From Chlamydomonas sphaeroides (Eukaryota; Chlorophyta; Chlorophyceae; Chlamydomonadales; Chlamydomonadaceae), in NCBI GenBank assembly GCA_001662425.1, contig BDDC01000084.1:57476-121475 (forward strand): DNA of 64,000 nucleotides, written 5' to 3'. The translations under genes and the position numbers were made by a program. Positions 53,894 to 64,000 of the stretch are shown piece by piece. Below the pieces are notes generated by a model that did not search any database, was not told the DNA's origin, and worked only from the letters and a program-made list of their open reading frames with translations. How positions within the stretch are numbered: the stretch's first letter is position 1; every line of letters starts with the position of its first letter.

Positions 53894-56800
53894 TTAGCGC
53901 CAGTTGGAGCGCGACGCCACCCGTTGCCCGTCGTGGCTTTGGCCGTTGCCGTTGCTGTGACCGTTGGCGTGACCGTTGGCGTGACCGTTGGCGTACGCAC
54001 CGGCACCACTACCGCCGCGCACCCGCTCCTCCATGGTAATCAGCTCCCGCTCCATCTCGTCCAGCTTGCTCGCCAGGAAGTTGATCTGGCGGTTGGCATT
54101 TACACAATATGGGTCGGTCATTCCATCATGCAGCCCAGCCCAGCCACCCCGACGGGGGTCTCATGCTGGTCTGCGCGCTCGGCCTCGACTTCCCCGCTGC
54201 GCCTCCCCACCTGGCGCTCGTAGTTCTCGCTGATGCCGTTGAGCTGCTGCTGAAGCGACGCCGCCTCCTTGCGAGCCATCAGCTCGTTGCGCTGCGACGC
54301 CTCCACCTCCTGCACCACACCCACCAGACCGCATGGGCACAGGTCAAGAGCGCCCACATGCTCGCGACAGAGGCCTGCAGCGCGGCTCTCCTGGCTTCTT
54401 AGGCCGGCGGCACCTTGGCCGGCCAGCCCTGCCTCCCACAGCCGCCGCAGGCCCCGCGACTGCGCTGCGGTTTCCAGCCACCCCCACTCCCGCAGCCCGG
54501 CCCCCACCTGTGCCAGGCCGCTCATCTCCTTGCGCAGCGCCGCCACCTCCTGCTGCAGCTGCCGCTCCGCGCGGCGGCTGGCCGACAGCTCGCTGTCCAG
54601 CGACTGCACCTGCCGCGACTTGGCGGTCACGGCCTGGTTTGGGGACGGGGTGCAGACAGTGGTGGGGCAAGGTTGAAGACACGGGTAGGGGCGCGCCCAC
54701 CATGCATGGGTGCAGCGTTGTCAAGGCAACACGGGTCCTGGCAACGTTCACCCTCCATCGCCTTGCCCAAGTCGCGGGCGCGGCCTAGCCCGGCGCAGCC
54801 ACAGCTCGTGCCGCATGTCGAGGTGGTGGGCGTGGGGACTCCGTCCCCCGCACCGCCTTCAATTATCGACGTGGGCTGTGCGCGAGTCGTAACCATATCC
54901 ATTTCTATGTCTCATGCCGCGTCGCACCTGGCGCATGAGGCCAATCTCCTTCTGCGCCGCGTCCAGCTGCTTCACATACTCCTTGCTCGCGTCCTCATGC
55001 TCAACAGGTACGCTGATCACGGGCGTGTGCGGCTGCGCCCAGCGGCACACGAACACGTGCATGGCGGCGGCGCCCACGCCCGCCGCGCGGCGCGGCTCGG
55101 CGATGATTCGGTTGGTAGTCCCGGGCTCCCACTGCGCGGCAGAGCCGTCGGCGTTGCAAATGACCACCTGCGGATGCGGGGGAGAGGCAGGGATGGGGTT
55201 CAGGATAATGGCAACCTGCGCGGCGTTGCGCGTCCAGTGCGGGCAGCGGGGCGATGAGATATTTCGCGCTGATGGATCCCTGCCATGGCGCCATGACATG
55301 TGCACAGCTGCCGCAAGTGGTGTTGCAAAGCGGAGGGCTGAAGGCTGACCTCACCCAATCCGCGACGCTTGGGCCCCGGCTGCTGCTGCGACGGGCTCCG
55401 CCCTACGCCAGCGCTCCGCTGCGCCCCGGCTGCACTGCACCCTGCTCCCACCAAGCCCCACCTTGGCCTGGATGTCGCCTCCGTCCAGCGGCAGCTCCAC
55501 ACGCCGCGTCCAATAGCCGCCGACCTGGAGTGGATGGAAAGCGAGTGGGATGCAGCGATACCGTGTCATGTGTCATGAGCGTGAGAGCGAGGCTATGCCA
55601 ACCTTCGCATATCTTTTATCGCTGCCGAGCCCAAGTGACGCCCGCCTCTGGCAGCCGCCTAGCCTCCCGCCTCAGCTGCCCCGCCCTCCGCCTCCATGCC
55701 TGGCAACACACCTGGCGCATCAGCTTCACGCCGCCCGCCGCGCTCCAGTTACCCAGCTCCTCCACCGAGCCAACCACGGCGGGGTACTGCCGCGGCTCCA
55801 GCTTGAGGCCGTCCAGCAGCACCACGAACTTACATAGCACGCGGCGGTCGCCTGGGCGCAACAAGGGCGGAGGCAGGGATGGGCAGTGATCACGGAGAGG
55901 CAGGTACGGATGAAGGTCGAAACACGAGAGGCCGCCAGGCCATCTAGGTTCACTGCTGGGGCAGGAGCGCGTCATGTTGTGGGCCGAGGCAGGAGCAGCG
56001 GCCGGCCACGGCGGCGCCGTCTCCCGCGCCACTCACTCGAGTCCTTGGCGGGCAGCACGATGGGCAGGCGCAGGATTTGCGTCGCCTCCGTATTGCCGTA
56101 GTGCAGCATGAGCTGGTAGTCCATGCGCGGGCCGCGCACGGCCGCCATGCCGGCGGGCGCCTCGGCGGCGGATGCAGCCGCGGCGGCTACCTCCTCGTCC
56201 AGCGACGACAGCGGCGAGCCGGCGGGGCCCTGGCGCGGCTCGTGGTCCAGCAGCGAGCCGGGCTTGGTGCCGCGGGCCACGACGGGCATGAGCATGAGGT
56301 CGCGAGGGTTGCCCTCCTCCGTGTACACCGGCGAGCCGTTCTCCATCAGCACCAGCTGCGGGGGCGGCAGCAGCGGCAGGGGTGCCGGTTGGGGTGCCGG
56401 TGCGGCAGCGCGCATGTGCAGCCGTGGAGGCTGGGTGGCCAGGACGGGGCGGGGAGGCGCAAGTCGCCTTTTGTGAGGAGCGAGCGGAGGCTGGCAGCTG
56501 CGCGGCGCTGCGGTGTAGCGCAGCAAGGGGCTTGGAGCGCGGCGGGAGAGAAGTGCACGGGACGGAGGGAGGTCGGCGCTCCGGCTGGGTGCGCAGCGGC
56601 GCACCTTGGCCTGCACGAGGCGGTGGGGCGGGATGCGCACATGGGCCACGTGGGAGTGGCCCTCCTGCCACTCCAGGGGGACGGCCCGCGAGGGGTCCCA
56701 CTTGCCCTGGATCACAAAGAGGGGTGGCAGGCATGGCGTTGGCAGGCGGAAGAGCGCGCGACAGCGACAGCCGCTGCTGGGTTCGAGCTGGGCGGCGGAG

Positions 56801-57501
56801 TGCAGGCGTCCAGCCCGGCGCCTCACCAGCACGGCGGAGGAGCCGCTGAGGAAGAGCTGCTGGCCGGGCTTCGTCATGAAGTACGGAACCACAACCCTGT
56901 TGGGGTCCGGAGGGATGCGATGAGCAACGCAGGAGCTAGCGTGTGCCGCGTGGGGTGAGGGACCTCGGCTGGGGGGGCGCGCTCACCGGCAGTTGACCAT
57001 GTCGGCCGAGTCATCCTCAGGCTCCTCAACGCAGCTGTCGGGCACCTCCTGGGCCTGCTCGGCACCAAGACGCGACTCGAAGGCGACAGCCTGCGCGAGC
57101 AGGAGCACACCAGTCGTTGGGATGTTGCGCCGGCTGTCGCTTGACGGTCACTGAGAGCACCCTTGCGTCGCAACAGCTCACCGCTAGCGGCGCAAAGCCA
57201 CGCTGAAGCTCGACAGTTCTGCGCGCGGCCGTCGCGCTGGGTAGAGGCGCAGCTGCACGGTGAACAGCAAAAACGTCAGCTGAGAAACATCCGCTGCCAC
57301 TGGCCTCCTGCCCAGCACTCTGGCTCACCGCTAGGCCCACAAAGGTGGATCCGCGGAGGCGCCACAGGCCGCGCGCCGCCTGAACCAGTGCAGACCGGCA
57401 CCCTGCAAGCGCGAGAAACTAAGCTTAGCGCTCTTTTGAGTTATCTGCCCCGGACCAAACATTGCGCTGTTTAACACTAACCGTGTGCCGGAGAAAATCA
57501 T
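53894..57501 (-). CDS. LCI9: LCI9-like pyrenoid protein with two CBM20 domains
   Basis: Thirteen minus-strand exons are 57501-57482, 57402-57329, 57252-57182, 57090-56987, 56896-56827, 56706-56605, 56355-56037, 55851-55712, 55524-55462, 55167-54928, 54633-54508, 54309-54211 and 54085-53894 (539 residues). All phases agree from a 20-base first exon (MIFSGT). Residues 1 to about 60 resemble a plastid transit peptide. CBM20 domain 1 starts near residue 91 (VVVPYFMTKPGQQLFLSG, LGKWDPSRAVPL) and runs to about 165. An acidic/Ala insert follows. CBM20 domain 2 spans about 255-345 (CKFVVLLDGL, VGSVEELGNW, AQWEPGTTNRII). Residues about 385-500 form a coiled coil, followed by a Gly/Asn/His repeat tail ending SNWR. 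LCI9 of C. reinhardtii is a low-CO2-induced protein with two CBM20 domains that lies between pyrenoid starch plates. Orthology is inferred from this architecture and the SAGA-type neighbour. Confidence 0.84.
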
Positions 57502-58864
57502 TCTGTCGTTGGTGCGTCGCGACTAGGACTAGAAGTGTCCTTGATTCCAAAGGAAGCGCTCTCTGTCAGGGGCACAAAAATGTATTGGCTTTTAAGCTGA
57601 GCTGGACCTAAAGAAGCGCTGCGCCGGCGCGCCGAGTGAAACACCCAGAATTCGCTCTGCGTGAGGCAGCGACCAACCTCGGCAGCTACAGAAGCACCAA
57701 AAACGTCGGATATTCGCGCGCAGTTGCGCTGTCAGAACAAGCAGGCCTCTGGTGAGAGCTGGTTATGAGAGCTACCACGCGTTGGCGTTTGGAGCGCCAA
57801 CCGGAGAGACGCGCGCAGTAAAACTTGGGAAGTTGCAATGCAGCGCAGTAGGTTGGTCGTCGCTTTGACCTGTTGTATGATGTTCAGCCGAATCATAGCA
57901 AGCGCAGTGTTCCATAACCTACTGCCCTAGACCAGTCCATCTCATGATCGTAGCCATCCTTCTTGCCATGGATACATGCTGGGACGCACAGGTGTAATCA
58001 CGTCCCAGGGGTCGCACCCAGGCAACGTCGCCGGGCGGCTGCCGCTCGCTATGCCGGGGGCGCTGCGACAATACCCCTTCGTTACCTGGCTGCACCGTCG
58101 CTGGCCCAAGGCTGGGCCCAAGGTATCTTCTGAAATTTCAGACTTTCTTGCATTCCACACATCACATGGCATAGGACGCTGTTCGAGTATGGCTGTCAGT
58201 TGCGCTGCCAGAAGAGTGGCTTACACGCCAGGGACGCAACCTGTGGCGCGATCTCCTTACACTGTGTGTGTAGGGCTGGAGAAGAAAGGTGTTGAGCTGG
58301 AGAGGAAAGGAGATCGCGCTCGCACAGGCACCAAAGACATCACCGGGGCCTCACAAGCCGGGCCGTAAATTGCCACCAGCACCAGCGGGAGGCTGCGAAA
58401 TACCCAAAAACAACACGACACACACGCTCCTCACGGCACGCACGATACTACCAAGCACACCCGCTGCGTGCGGAGATAACCAGTGGATGGGATCTCGGCC
58501 GTGAAACTTATGACCCGCAGAGTGAATCAACCGACCAACAAACACACGCAGCACAAAGAAACGTCCGGTCCCGCCCGCAACCCCTCGGCGTTGCGATGCT
58601 AGCGCACATCCGCCACCCGCCACCCGCCGGCTGATGGACAGACACGGCCCCGCCTCAATTGCAAGGCGGGAAAGGTAATACGAAAGCAAGGGGGTGCTCC
58701 GCCCGCAGCCGCGGACGGCTCACAACCCCATCCTGCTGTGAAAGCAAGCGAGAGACGTCGACGCCGCGCCGGCTCGGCGCCGCGACCGACACAGTCGGGC
58801 CGACGCCATCCAAGCATCCACGCCTACGCCACCCCGGAAGCACAGTTCACGACGGGCAAGCGCT
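57502..58864. other. LCI9-like promoter region and pyrophosphatase 3' UTR
   Basis: The two flanking genes are both on the minus strand. The 57502-58000 part should hold the LCI9-like promoter; it is AT-richer than flanking exons. 58.2-58.86 kb fits the pyrophosphatase 3' UTR, with two minus-strand TGTAA candidates (58221-58225 and 58257-58261). No open frame has support. Confidence 0.5.
58257..58261 (-). terminator. Candidate TGTAA polyadenylation signal of the H+-pyrophosphatase
   Basis: TTACA on the plus strand equals TGTAA on the coding strand, 0.6 kb past the stop. A second copy follows 32 bases further downstream on that strand (58221-58225). Paired copies raise the odds slightly. Confidence 0.4.
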
Positions 58865-59229
58865 TTACGCCAGGCCGAAGAACTGGAAGACCAGGCCCTG
58901 GCCGTGGGCGCAGTTGTAGAAGAAGGGCGCGAACACCAGCGACTCGACGGCCATGAGCTTGATGAGGATGTTGAGCGAGGGGCCCGAGGTGTCCTTGAGC
59001 GGGTCGCCAACAGTGTCGCCGATGACGGCCGCCTTGTGGCAGTCGCTGCCCTTGCCGCCCAGCTCGCGGGCGTGCTCGGTGGCACCGGCCTGGATTCGCG
59101 AGGACACGAGGGCGCTACGGGTTCAGGTAATGGAGGCAACGAGTGGCCATGGTGCAAGCAGGGTGGTCACGATTAGGTAGTGCTAATCTCCAGCGCCCTG
59201 CGACACAGGGCCACGGCTGCCTCACCTCA

Positions 59230-59263
<34 letters not shown>

Positions 59264-62200
59264 TGTTGCTCATCGACACGGCCAGCTGCACGCCGCTGAC
59301 CAGGCTGCCCGCCAGCACGCCGGCCAGGCACTGCGTGCCGAACAGAGCGCCCACCACAACGGGCGTGAGCATGACGAGGGCGCCGGGGGCCACCATCTCG
59401 GAGATGGCCGCCTGCAGGGGTGGGGGTCGTTGCAGCAGGGCGGCAGCGAGGTTCTACGCGTCAGTACCACGGTTCGTTTTTTAACCCAAAGCATGTTGGT
59501 CCGACTTGTCCTTGAACTGGTCCGTTTTGAGGACCTTTTGTGCTCAGCCACCCTGCTTGCTGATGGTCCTGAAGCGTTCGTGTCGAGGCCCAGGCCATAA
59601 CAACCGCCAAGCCCACCTGGGTGCTGATGGCGACGCAGCGCTTGTAGTCGGGGCGGGTGGTGCCCTCCATGATGCCTGATGGGGGAAGAGCGAGGTGCGA
59701 TGTGGGGACAGTGTAGGGCTGGCTTACAAGCTAAAAGACACAACACGGAGTGCAAGGGCGATGGCACAAGTGCGATTGCAGCATTAATTGCCAGTTTCGC
59801 TCGTGCCTCTTGAGTGAGACAATGCATTTAGTGTTAGTGAGGCAACGCACCGGCAATGGTGTTGAACTGGCGGCGAACCTCGTGTACCATGGCCAGGGCG
59901 GCCTTGCCCACGCTCTTCATGGTCATGGCGCTGAACCAGTACGGCAGCATGGCGCCCAGCAGCAGGCCCGAGAACACCTGGCGGTGTACCGAAAGAAGGG
60001 GGAGAGCACAATCGGTCACGCGTGCCAGTTGCTTTCTGTTCTGTTGGCTGGTCGCTAGGTGGGCCACTGCGCGCCAGCATGCTGGGTCCACGAGCCCCAA
60101 CAGGGCCGGGGGATTGCTCTGTTTCCCGGGCTCCGAAGCGGCTCCCCTCCGGCAGCGAAGTAGGCGGCAACCGCGACTGACCCGCGGGTCCAGGATGGAC
60201 GAGTGGATCATGTCAATCTTGGCGCGAGTCACGTAGGCGCCGAACAGAGCCAGCGACACCAGAGCGGCGGAGCCGATAGCGAAGCCCTTGCCGATGGCGG
60301 CCGTGGTGTTGCCGGCGGCGTCCAGGGCGTCAGTGCGCTCGCGGATGTCCTCGCCCATGCCAGCCATCTCGGCAATGCCACCGGCGTTGTCGGAGATGGG
60401 GCCGTAGGCGTCAATGGCCAGGCCTGGGAATTGCATGTAACAGGTGCATCACAGAGTCAACGTGCTGCCTTGCCACGATGACGTTAGCACCTATCGCGCC
60501 TGCTGGCTGTCAGCATTACGGGGCGGATACAGGAAACACACGCCGGGGGCAGGCCCAGCCCAGCCCACAGCAGCGCACCGGTGGCGAGGGTGGACAGCAT
60601 GCCCAGGGCGCAGCAGGCAATGCCGAACATGCCGGCCAGGGTGGTGCCGGTGTAGATGGCAATGCCGATGACAATGGTGGGGATGATGCACGACTTGTAG
60701 CCCAGGGCCAGGCCGAAGATGATGTCGGTGGCGGCACCGGTGCGGCAGGCGTCGGCCACGTCCTGTGGTGGGCAGAGGGCAGCAGCAGAGCGGGGCGATA
60801 AGTGATGACGTATCCCCGGGCATTGCAGCGACAATTTATGTGAGGATGCTGCCGTGCTCGGGTTTGGCTAATGCTGTGGCGGCGGCGGCGCCTCGGACTG
60901 ACAAGCCCATAGCGCGTGGCGTTCCCAGTAACAGTCCGCAGCCTACCTGCACAGGCTTGTAGCGGTTGGAGGTGAAGTACTCGGTCTGCAGACCAACCAG
61001 CAGGCCACCCCACAGGCCGGTGGCGATGCAGATGAACATGTACCAGTTCTTGACGGTCTGTATGGGGCAGGAGAGAGGGACCATAACGCAGAAACGCAGG
61101 GCAGGGACACGTCACGACATTGCGCGCAGCATCACAGTTCCAGCGCCTCACCCAGTACCATAGCGTTGCACCAGATGGATTCGGCCCAGAAGGGCACTAG
61201 TACCACAGCACGGCAGAGTTATGATCCCATAGCTGCCCAGTGCACCCTGTCGCTCGGGCCCAGCCCGGCCCGGCGCTCCTCACCTTCTCGTCGAAGGGCT
61301 TGTCGGCGGAGGAGCTGGGCACGCTGATGATGAACTCGGCGGGCAGCGACCACATGGCCACGCCCAGCGCCACGGGCGTCATGAGCAGGGTCGAGATGAT
61401 CAGCTGCATCTTGAGCGTGTGCTCGATCTCGGCAATGATCTACACGGGGCCAAGCGGACAGTGGTGTCGTCAGGAGAGGATACGGCGCCAACACGGCCGT
61501 GAAACGTGCATGCCATGCGCAGGGAGGTAAGGCGACGGGGCACAACTCGGTCACACCTTGGCGGGCTTCAGGTCGGTGGCAATGAAGGTGGTCAGCAGGC
61601 AGACAATGATGCCTGCGGTGGAGGCGGCGGCAGGGGTCCGAGCGGATCAGCACGTATGTGGGCTATCGCGTTCATACCAAGTTGCGTTGGTTGCTATTCA
61701 CTGAGGGTCCGCGACCTGCACGGCAACGCACCGGTGGCCGAGATGAGCAGCGGGAACATCATGCCGCTGTAGTCGTGCTCGCGGCCCAGCGAAGAGACGG
61801 CGGAGATGACCAGGGCGGCGCAGGTCGACTCAGCGAACGAGCCGAACAGGTCAGCGCCCATGCCGGCAATGTCGCCCACGTTGTCACCGACGTTGTCTGC
61901 GGGAGGGAGGAGGGGAGGGATATGGAGCAGCTTACTCAACGCCTGGTGCAAGCGGGCAAGGTGGGGCACAGCATGTGGCTCCGCAGGGGCCCCTCGCAAT
62001 TCTTAGTTTCCCGGTTACCCTTGGTGCGTGTTCGTGTACAGTCACAGGCACGGACAGGCACGCACCGGCAATGACGGCGGGGTTGCGGGGGTCGTCCTCG
62101 GGGATGTCCTTCTCCACCTTGCCCACCAGGTCGGCGCCAACGTCGGCAGCCTTGGTGTAAATGCCACCGGCCACGCGGCCGAACAGCGCAATGGACGAGC

Positions 62201-63479
62201 CGCCCAGGCCGTAGCCGGTGATGGCCTCGAACATGGCCTGCCAGTCCTCGCCGTAGAACTGAGGGTGGCACGCGTGGCACAAGCCGAGAGGGTCAACTGT
62301 GTTGGTAACGCTGCTGCTGTGTCGAAGCAAAAGCTGACTGCCGGGTTGCAAGGTCGGTGCAGGCTATGGACATCTCGAATGGGTCTCGACGCCAACGTTG
62401 TGAGCTGTCCCGTGTGCCCGTCGACGGTGCCGGACGCAGGGGTGTTGCACTCAATGCCGGAACTAACGGCTGCGCTCTGCGGCCTTGGCCCCGCCTCCCG
62501 CAGCGTGTCCTACCCGCGTGAAGATGGTGATGGCCAGGAACAGGTTCAGCAGGCCGAAGCCCGACAGCAGGAAGCCCATCACGGCGCCCGAGCGGAAAGC
62601 TGCGGCGTTGACACACATCGAGTAATGGCGTGAAAGCATGCAAATGCCAACGACAGATACACGTGCGACCGATAAAAGTGGCAGCGACTTACCGCACATG
62701 AAGGCGGGAGCAATTCCCTTCCGCGCCTCAACGGCCGTGCGGGCATTCGCGTAAGTGGCAATCTGCATGCCGAGGTAGCCCGACAGGATCGACGTAGCGC
62801 CACCCAGCACGAAGGAGATGGTGGAGAAGATGCCGTTCCGGACCTCATCGTCGCGGGTGCGGTCACCCTCGGGCTTGACGATGCTCAGCAGCGAGAAGAT
62901 GGCGATCGACATGAAGACCTGCGAAAAGCAGGGAGTAGTCCGGGTTGGTCGTGGGGCCCAACGTCTAAGCACGCCCTGCACGCCGCGCCGGCGCCCGGGG
63001 CAACCCCACGACACAAGCCCCGAGGATAGCCCCGCTGTAGGTTTCATGTGCCCTAGCATATGCCGACGTCGTGCGTGGCCAGCACGCACCATGAAGATAC
63101 CAAGATAGTAATACTCGGTGGCAAGGAAGGACTGCGCGCCCTCCTGGATGGACTTCTGAATGTCCGCAGCCTTGGCGACGACCTGCAGCGACCAAGGCAA
63201 AGCGCGCGTGAAGTGCATACCGGAGATCCGCGACCGGTCAGCTCCGCGCGCTTCTTTGGTTGCCACGCGAGCCGCTACAGAGACATGCCCCTTCCTCACC
63301 TCCTCCTCTCCGCCACGCTGCTCCTCAAGCAGATACTCGCGACCATTCTGGCTCGAGATGAGCCGGCCGCCCGTCAGCTGGATAGCGGACACGCGCTTCC
63401 ACAGGAAGATCGCGAACAGGATGCCAATGATGGCAGCCGTCGGGATCACACCCGCGACCACCGCGTCGGGCAGCGCCAT
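58865..63479 (-). CDS. AVP1: K+-dependent type I H+-translocating inorganic pyrophosphatase
   Basis: Fifteen minus-strand exons are 63479-63300, 63182-63090, 62918-62693, 62599-62514, 62258-62066, 61896-61732, 61612-61557, 61439-61284, 61057-60947, 60762-60579, 60423-60182, 59977-59851, 59675-59617, 59411-59226 and 59089-58865. They give 762 residues, the normal length for plant-type enzymes. The protein pumps H+ into vacuoles or acidocalcisomes using PPi. Hallmarks: an N-terminal membrane span, the substrate motif DVGADLVGKVEKDIPEDDPRN, then DNVGDNVGDIAGMGADLFGS, AIDAYGPISDNAGGIAEM, and the C-terminal GDTVGDPLKDTSGPSLN. GNTTAAIGKG has Ala where K+-independent enzymes carry Lys, so it is type I. 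All metal-binding Asp clusters are intact. Confidence 0.97.
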
Positions 63480-64000
63480 GATGGCTCCTCCGACACCACG
63501 CGCAACTCTTGGCAACTGCTGGGCTACAGAGCCCTCTGTGTGTGTATGTGTTGTGTATGGCTACAAGACGTCGGAAGGGTTGCCGGCTGCAACTCATATC
63601 GAGGCACGCCGAGGCCGGGATTGCCGCGTGTTTTTCCAAATTCCTGAAAAAATGAAATCTGATGCCTTCAACCGCAGAACCACACCCTGCGTAACAACCA
63701 CTTCGCAAAGGCATCAACTCGGGAAGCTCCGGTGAGGTTTTGCCGCGATGACCCGCGGGCCGGTGGCGGCGCCGATAGTTACCCCGTGACTCCGTCCGAA
63801 TGCTTGCTTTCGCTCCCTTGTACCCCCAGACCCACGTGCCCCAGAATCCCAAGTGTCTTCCAGTGATTGTTGTCACTTGTTGCCTCTTTACACGAGCTAG
63901 TCCCTCAAGCTCGCGTCATGTTCGTTGGCCAACTGCCTGTTACTGTTACTGTTACACCGCAAAGCGGAGGTCGCCGTTTCACAGCCAGGGGGGCCATCGG
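63480..64000. promoter_or_regulatory. Upstream region of the H+-pyrophosphatase
   Basis: This holds the 5' UTR and promoter of the minus-strand gene. A short TGTTAC triple repeat lies near 63936-63955. No other gene is seen before the window ends. Confidence 0.4.

Noticed and set aside
58141..58147. GACTTTC, a match to the low-CO2 enhancer consensus GANTTNC upstream of the LCI9-like gene
   Set aside because: The motif is too short; about one match per 500 bases on either strand is expected by chance.
61142..61215. Possible extra exon of the H+-pyrophosphatase reading PFWAESIWCNAMVL
   Set aside because: Its phase does not fit the flanking exons (phase 0 on both sides) and the protein already has normal family length without it.
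1..64000. CRISPR arrays, bacterial operons, insertion sequences, rRNA and tRNA genes
   Set aside because: None was seen. The repeats present are tandem or dispersed eukaryotic types, and the genes carry spliceosomal introns.

Overview
The window is nuclear DNA from a green alga, most likely a volvocine chlorophyte close to Chlamydomonas. The DNA is very GC-rich. Genes are split into many short exons with GTGCG-type donors. Putative proteins carry Ala/Pro/Ser-rich linkers and organelle targeting peptides, and several genes encode plastid or pyrenoid functions. Two assembly gaps (34311-34652 and 50021-50352) are present. Exon models below were built by hand: each junction was required to give a GT/GC-AG intron and a continuous reading phase.

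Left part (1-27 kb). 1-2.9 kb is low-complexity, repeat-rich DNA with no gene I can support. A membrane-anchored methyltransferase-like gene runs 3.1-6.8 kb (+). A 76-residue membrane ORF lies at 7.6 kb (+), and a small coiled-coil protein at 8.8-10.3 kb (-). About 3 kb of unresolved DNA follows. A DUF952 gene (13.3-15.2 kb, -) is divergent from an MPDU1-like PQ-loop gene (15.5-18.7 kb, +). An OPR-like helical-repeat protein (20.5-22.2 kb, +) comes next, then an RsmG/GidB rRNA methyltransferase (24.0-26.7 kb, -).

Central part (27-47 kb). A 12.5-kb, about 29-exon gene (27.4-39.9 kb, +) encodes a SAGA1/SAGA2-type pyrenoid protein: transit peptide, two CBM20 starch-binding domains, a long coiled coil, and W-R-x-x-hydrophobic motifs ending in a C-terminal NWRDAL. 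Downstream, 41.4-45.5 kb (+) encodes one polypeptide with a RING finger, a protein kinase domain and a SPRY domain. A decayed copy of its last SPRY exon follows at 46.2 kb.

Right part (47-64 kb), mostly minus strand. It holds an aldo/keto reductase (47.8-51.8 kb), a doubtful small plus-strand gene with a mitochondrial-type presequence (53.1-53.7 kb), an LCI9-like protein with two CBM20 domains and a coiled coil (53.9-57.5 kb), and a K+-dependent type I H+-pyrophosphatase (58.9-63.5 kb).

The main biological point is that two starch-binding proteins of the pyrenoid starch sheath, a SAGA-type Rubisco-binding tether and an LCI9-type protein, sit within 30 kb of each other. From memory, the C. 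reinhardtii LCI9 and SAGA2 loci are also neighbours on chromosome 9, so this looks like a conserved pyrenoid neighbourhood. The other genes look like ordinary housekeeping or signalling neighbours.
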